From Isoetes taiwanensis (Eukaryota; Streptophyta; Lycopodiopsida; Isoetales; Isoetaceae), in contig JAJEKV010000004.1 of assembly GCA_021234155.1 (NCBI GenBank), forward strand, positions 25,773,831 through 25,837,830: a DNA stretch of 64,000 bases. The letters run 5' to 3'. Positions 60,101 through 64,000 of the stretch are shown here, piece after piece. The position numbers and the translations under genes are program-made. Position 1 is the first letter of the stretch. Every line of letters starts with the position of its first letter. The notes below the pieces were generated by a model that did not search any database, was not told where the DNA came from, and worked only from the letters and a program-made list of their open reading frames with translations.

Positions 60101-61075
60101 ATGTGATTCATCGAGGAACACTCGTTGAGATATAGACTTAGGGTGGATCACATCATAGTTTATTGTTTTCCTATAGACTTAGGGTGGATCACACCTATAA
60201 AAAACTTACCCTTATAATGCACCCTTATAACTTACAACTATAATGCACTATACAAACATATCCTATATGTGCCATTTTCCAAACATTAATGTGACAAGAA
60301 TCTTCAGGGCTAGCTGGCACCCTACAACAAAGAATTTGTACCTTTTTCCTTGGCCCTTTTGCCATCGCCCACTCGCATCTGGAGGCTCTGATTTATAAGC
60401 AACCTTCGCATCAACATGAGCTAGAAACTAAAAAGGATCGTTGCAGGATGGTTTACTTCTTCTTACAACGACATTCTAGGCATGGCGAGGAATTTGGGAT
60501 GCCCAATGTAAGATTCATATATTAATACATATTCTCTTAGCATGCCGCTAAAATTCAAATTATTGCAATTAAAATTTCAATCCAAATCCATCTACCTAGC
60601 CTTCTTCCCAATCTTGCAGTTCTGCTAGTTATATTTTTATTTTAATATAATTGTATGTAACATCCAAGATGCATAAAGGAAACGGAGCTAAGATTTCTTT
60701 GTCTTACAGTCAATTTTAAAACATGCCTCCAACAACGTAAATGTCAACCACATTAAGGTTTCCAAAGGTTTCTTAGTGTTGTTACACGTAGAAGCAAATT
60801 TGTCAACCATCTTCTTTTTTATTTCGAGATGGGGTTGGGAATCGTGCCAGGGAACGCTGCATGTTATGCCGTATGCGGCGTTCCCCTTCAGTTTGGTTTG
60901 TGTTCCCCTTTTTGGGACGCTGGATCCGGCATTCAATGCCAATTTTGAATTCTCCCAATAGAAGAGGAATTTTTGAAATTTTATGAAGGTAGCGTGGCAT
61001 GGCTATGGCAGTGAGGTATCTCTGCTCCCTCTACCAATATATGTAAAAAAGACTTTGAAAAAAAAAACACTTTGA
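60101..61075. other. Non-coding stretch
   Basis: A 25-bp direct repeat (atagacttagggtggatcac) occurs at 60132 and 60173. The rest up to the copia relic shows nothing I can name. Confidence 0.45.
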
Positions 61076-61079
61076 AGGA

Positions 61080-63530
61080 AAATCTTCTTCCCAGATCGAT
61101 GTACTTGACAAAGAATTAAGGAAACTAAGAATTAAGGCTGATAATGATTTAACTAACTTCTTCTCTAAGTTTGACAACGTTGTAGTAGATCTTAAAGAAG
61201 CAGGAGTGTTGTTAATAGAACAACAAGAAATTTTACATGTTGCTAGAGCTGTTGAACAAATAGACAATTAGCAACTTCAATACAAATTCGGCAAGAACTA
61301 GAGAGGCTGCAGAAGAGATGACCACCATTGAATTCAGACAGGAAAAGATAATATATGATAATGAGGATGACAAGTCACAAAATTCTGCTAAGCTTTTAAA
61401 GCAAGGATATGAGAAGAACGCAGGTTATGTGAAACTCGAAAATGGAGAGTTGCAGAAAGTAAAAGGAGTTGGGGTGCTACAAATTTTTTATATAAGTGGA
61501 AAGCCCATTGTCTTAAATAACACACTAGTTAGAAACTTGATATCTGTAAGACAACTAGTTGACCTTGTCCACAAAGTTGTATTTGACAAGTTGCAATGTA
61601 CTGGTCTCTTAAATAATGAAATAAAGGTTTTGGGAAAACGAGTGGGCAATTTATTTAGTATTGATTGTAACTATAAGTACTCTTATGATTCCAACAATGA
61701 GCACATGGCATTAGAGGTTATGCCATAGTAGCACAAAAAACATTGATGTTATGATCAAATAGGGATTGATAGCTTCTAGATTTTTTTTTTTTTGAAGTCA
61801 AGATTTTTTTTTTTTTTTTTTTTTGAAGCTATCAATTTTTTTTTAAACATCTTGACTTCAAAAAAAAAAAAAATGATAGCTTCTTTTACACAGATTGCAG
61901 TGATAATATATGCTTCAGATGCATGCTTGGCAAGGATACAAGATTACTTTAAAAGGTATAAAAAAGAGCAAAGAAAATATTGGATTTTGCATCGACTTAT
62001 ATGCGATAAAAGATTCTTCATTATTTTCATTGATGATTTTGGTAGAAAGATATAGTGCTCCGTCATAGAATCAAGGATAGAGCTTTTGAGGCGTCAAACA
62101 ATTTGCAGCAAAAGTTGAGGCTGGAACTAGTAGAAAGATAAAATGTGTACGATGAGATAAGAGTGGAGAGTATCTATCAGGATAATTCATAAAATACTAC
62201 AAGGAGAGGGGTAGTAAAAGATAGTTGACATGTAGTTACTCTCCCCATAACAAATTGGAGTTGCAGAGAGAAAGCAGGACGATTTTAAATGCAGTTAGGG
62301 CCATATTGAAAACTACTGGCTTTCCAAATTTTTTGTGGGAGGACGCAATTAGAACTGCTTTCCATGTTCAAAACATATTACCTTTAGTGAGTATTAAGGG
62401 TTCCATATCCAAGATGCTGGCCAGTTATAAACCCTGAATATGACAGTTTAAGAACATATGGATGCCTTGCTTTTGTCCATATCTCAAAGGAGCAGAAGTC
62501 AAAGGTGGATAATAGGTCATGGATAGCGTATTTAGCAAGTTATGACGAACATTCAAAAGCATATATAGACTATTTGACCCAGTAGGAAGGAAGATAAATA
62601 TTAGTTGAGATGTACTTTTTTACGAGAAATAACTTTATAAGGTTGAAAAGGGTAAAAGATATGTGATAGGTGACATTGAACAAAAGATAGTGGAAAGAAG
62701 AAAATCTGACTAAAATATTGATGTATCTATTTTAGATGATGACAACATTATCAACACTAAGTTTGCATTGAGTGATTTGCAGGATTGTTGTACCCAATGC
62801 TCAAAAGGATATTTGAAGAGAAGAAAATCAGACTATTCCTAGTTTCCAAAAAGATAATGAAGTACAAGGGAGAGAGCCTGCAGCGGACACACGTGGAAAA
62901 GCAACCAAAGGAAGAAGATCTCAAGTTTAAATTTTGTAAGATGAAGTCAAGTTAGCAACGATGTCCTTGGCAGGGATGAATTTGGCAAAGCAAAAGATTA
63001 ATGCATCGATATAACAGAAGCAAATCTGGTAGAAATACTAGCCCTACTCGATCATGAAATACCTAATAATTTTGATGAAACAATGTGACGTAAATCAGTG
63101 GCAAAAGGCTAAGAGATCAATGCCTTCAAAAGGACAAAAACTTATTAGTAGATACGCCTAAAGATAAAAACATAGTTGGTTGTAAATGGATGTATAGAGT
63201 GAAACAAGGAGAAAACGAGAATTCAATAAAGTACAAAGCTAGGTTAGTTGCACAGAGATATACACATAGGAAAGGGATTGATTACGAGAACACTTATTCT
63301 CCTATTGTCAAAAAGACCAGCATAAGAATGTTGCTAGCATTAGCGAATGCAAAGAATTTAGAAGTACATCACATGGATATGAACACAGTTTCCTTAAATG
63401 CCACGCTTGAAGAGTAAATTTATATGAGGCAAGCACCTAAATTGAGCAGGAAAATGGAAAGGTTTGGAAATTGAAGAGGGTCGTTTATGACATCAAACCA
63501 TCCCTTGCCTCTAGACGTTCATGTTTTGTA
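61080..63530 (+). mobile_element. Ty1/copia gag-pol relic, 3' truncated
   Basis: In order: gag-like NFFSKFDNVVVDLKEAG (61150-61205); the protease/pre-integrase stretch KLENGELQKVKGVGVLQIFY, RNLISVRQLVDLVHKVVFDK (61430-61600); integrase core remnants (61870-62060); integrase end TILNAVRAILKTTGFPNFLW, EDAIRTAFHVQNILP (62280-62385), followed out of frame by CLAFVHISKEQKSKVDNRSW; and reverse transcriptase WMYRVKQGENENSIKYKARL, VAQRYTHRKGIDYENTYSPI, SIRMLLALANAKNLEVHHMD (63185-63410). Homology ends near 63510 (VWKLKRVVYDIK), before the YVDD motif and RNase H. No LTR is seen. Many frameshifts. Confidence 0.9.
61765..61890. repeat. T-rich foldback inserted in the copia relic
   Basis: gatagcttc / gaagctatca and gaagtcaagat / atcttgacttc appear as interleaved inverted copies separated by runs of 8-23 T or A. 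The pieces read tgatagcttc, T run, gaagtcaaga, T run, gaagctatca, T run, tcttgacttc, A run, tgatagcttc. Confidence 0.75.
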
Positions 63531-64000
63531 AGGTATCTGAGATAGTAGGCCTAGCTTGGTTCTACATTCATGCATGTTTTTAGTTTCTAGGTTACCGGCT
63601 TGGTTTCATTGGTTAGGCAATTGGTTTGACGGTTGGTAGTTATTCCAACTTATAGCATGCAAGATGTTCGAAACTTATGAACATGAATAGATTTTTTGAT
63701 ATGCAGGTTCCAAGGACTAGCTTTAATTGATCCTTAAAATAACTAAATAGCAGACCCCATGAATCTTAGTCATTTCAGGAAGCATCAGATTTTGCATCAT
63801 TTGTTATGTGTTTTGCATTACTCAGTGTCCATTATCAGGGGGTTGCAGACCTGATGATAAACCTCTTTAAATGAGATTAATTTGTCCAATGATGTTTTTA
63901 GTCTGTTGTTTTGGAATTCTCACATATTGTGCATTTTTTTGCAATTTGGCACTTGCTATCAATTGTGTCTTGCTCATTTACTGCCTCCTCCAACAAATGC
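63531..64000. other. Window end, no gene seen
   Basis: Ordinary intergenic or intronic composition, with no domain or repeat recognised. Confidence 0.4.

Overview
The window is nuclear DNA of a land plant. Three spliced plant-type genes on the + strand (GT-AG introns, one GC-AG) sit in a dense, decayed mix of transposable elements: copia LTR retrotransposons, several LINE families including L1, a Helitron, a tRNA-derived SINE, and satellite and minisatellite DNA. The transposon load and a 4.1 kb intron full of retroelements suggest a large, repeat-rich genome. I cannot name the species. A fern, lycophyte or gymnosperm would fit, but that is inference only.

Genes. (1) At 21-1469 are the last four exons of PWP2/UTP1, a small-subunit processome WD40 protein; its 5' part lies off the window. 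(2) At 16344-21038 is a complete 14-exon serine carboxypeptidase-like gene (483 aa) with Ser, Asp and His motifs. (3) At 35752-42040 is a complete 8-exon gene for the 35 kDa protein of the U11/U12 (minor spliceosome) snRNP (348 aa). Weaker candidates are a cysteine-rich 209-aa ORF of unknown function (48790-49419), a broken trihelix/Myb-SANT-like gene (24232-25010, minus), an intron-less broken aldose 1-epimerase copy (22165-22768), and a Ulp1 protease fragment (48475-48822, minus).

Layout. 0-2.2 kb: PWP2 end and a perfect hairpin. 2.3-7.3 kb: four LINE fragments in alternating orientation. 7.6-10.1 kb: satellite of about 444-bp units, each with a tRNA-like box. 10.5-10.9 kb: long foldback element. 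11.2-13.4 kb: minisatellite cut by a LINE tail, then a copia pol end with its 3' LTR. 16.3-21.0 kb: carboxypeptidase gene. 22-25.6 kb: pseudogenes. 25.8-32 kb: minus-strand Helitron whose helicase is split by a 3.45 kb coding-free LTR element and again by a 36-bp LINE tail. 32.3-34.9 kb: LINE and L1 relics with a SINE inside the L1. 35.7-42.0 kb: SNRNP35 gene, with a copia element and a LINE fragment in intron 3. 43.5-48.8 kb: decayed DDE-transposase-like gene and Ulp1 fragment. 50.3-55.85 kb: near full-length LINE (endonuclease, reverse transcriptase, zinc finger, TTCTA tail). 56-59.4 kb: relic minus-strand coding matter. 59.8-60.1 kb: array of short palindromes. 61.1-63.5 kb: 3'-truncated copia pol.

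The three host genes are unrelated housekeeping or metabolic genes (ribosome biogenesis, proteolysis or acyl transfer, minor splicing); nothing suggests shared regulation. The clearest story in the window is nested transposon insertion, where target duplications and interrupted reading frames give the order of events.
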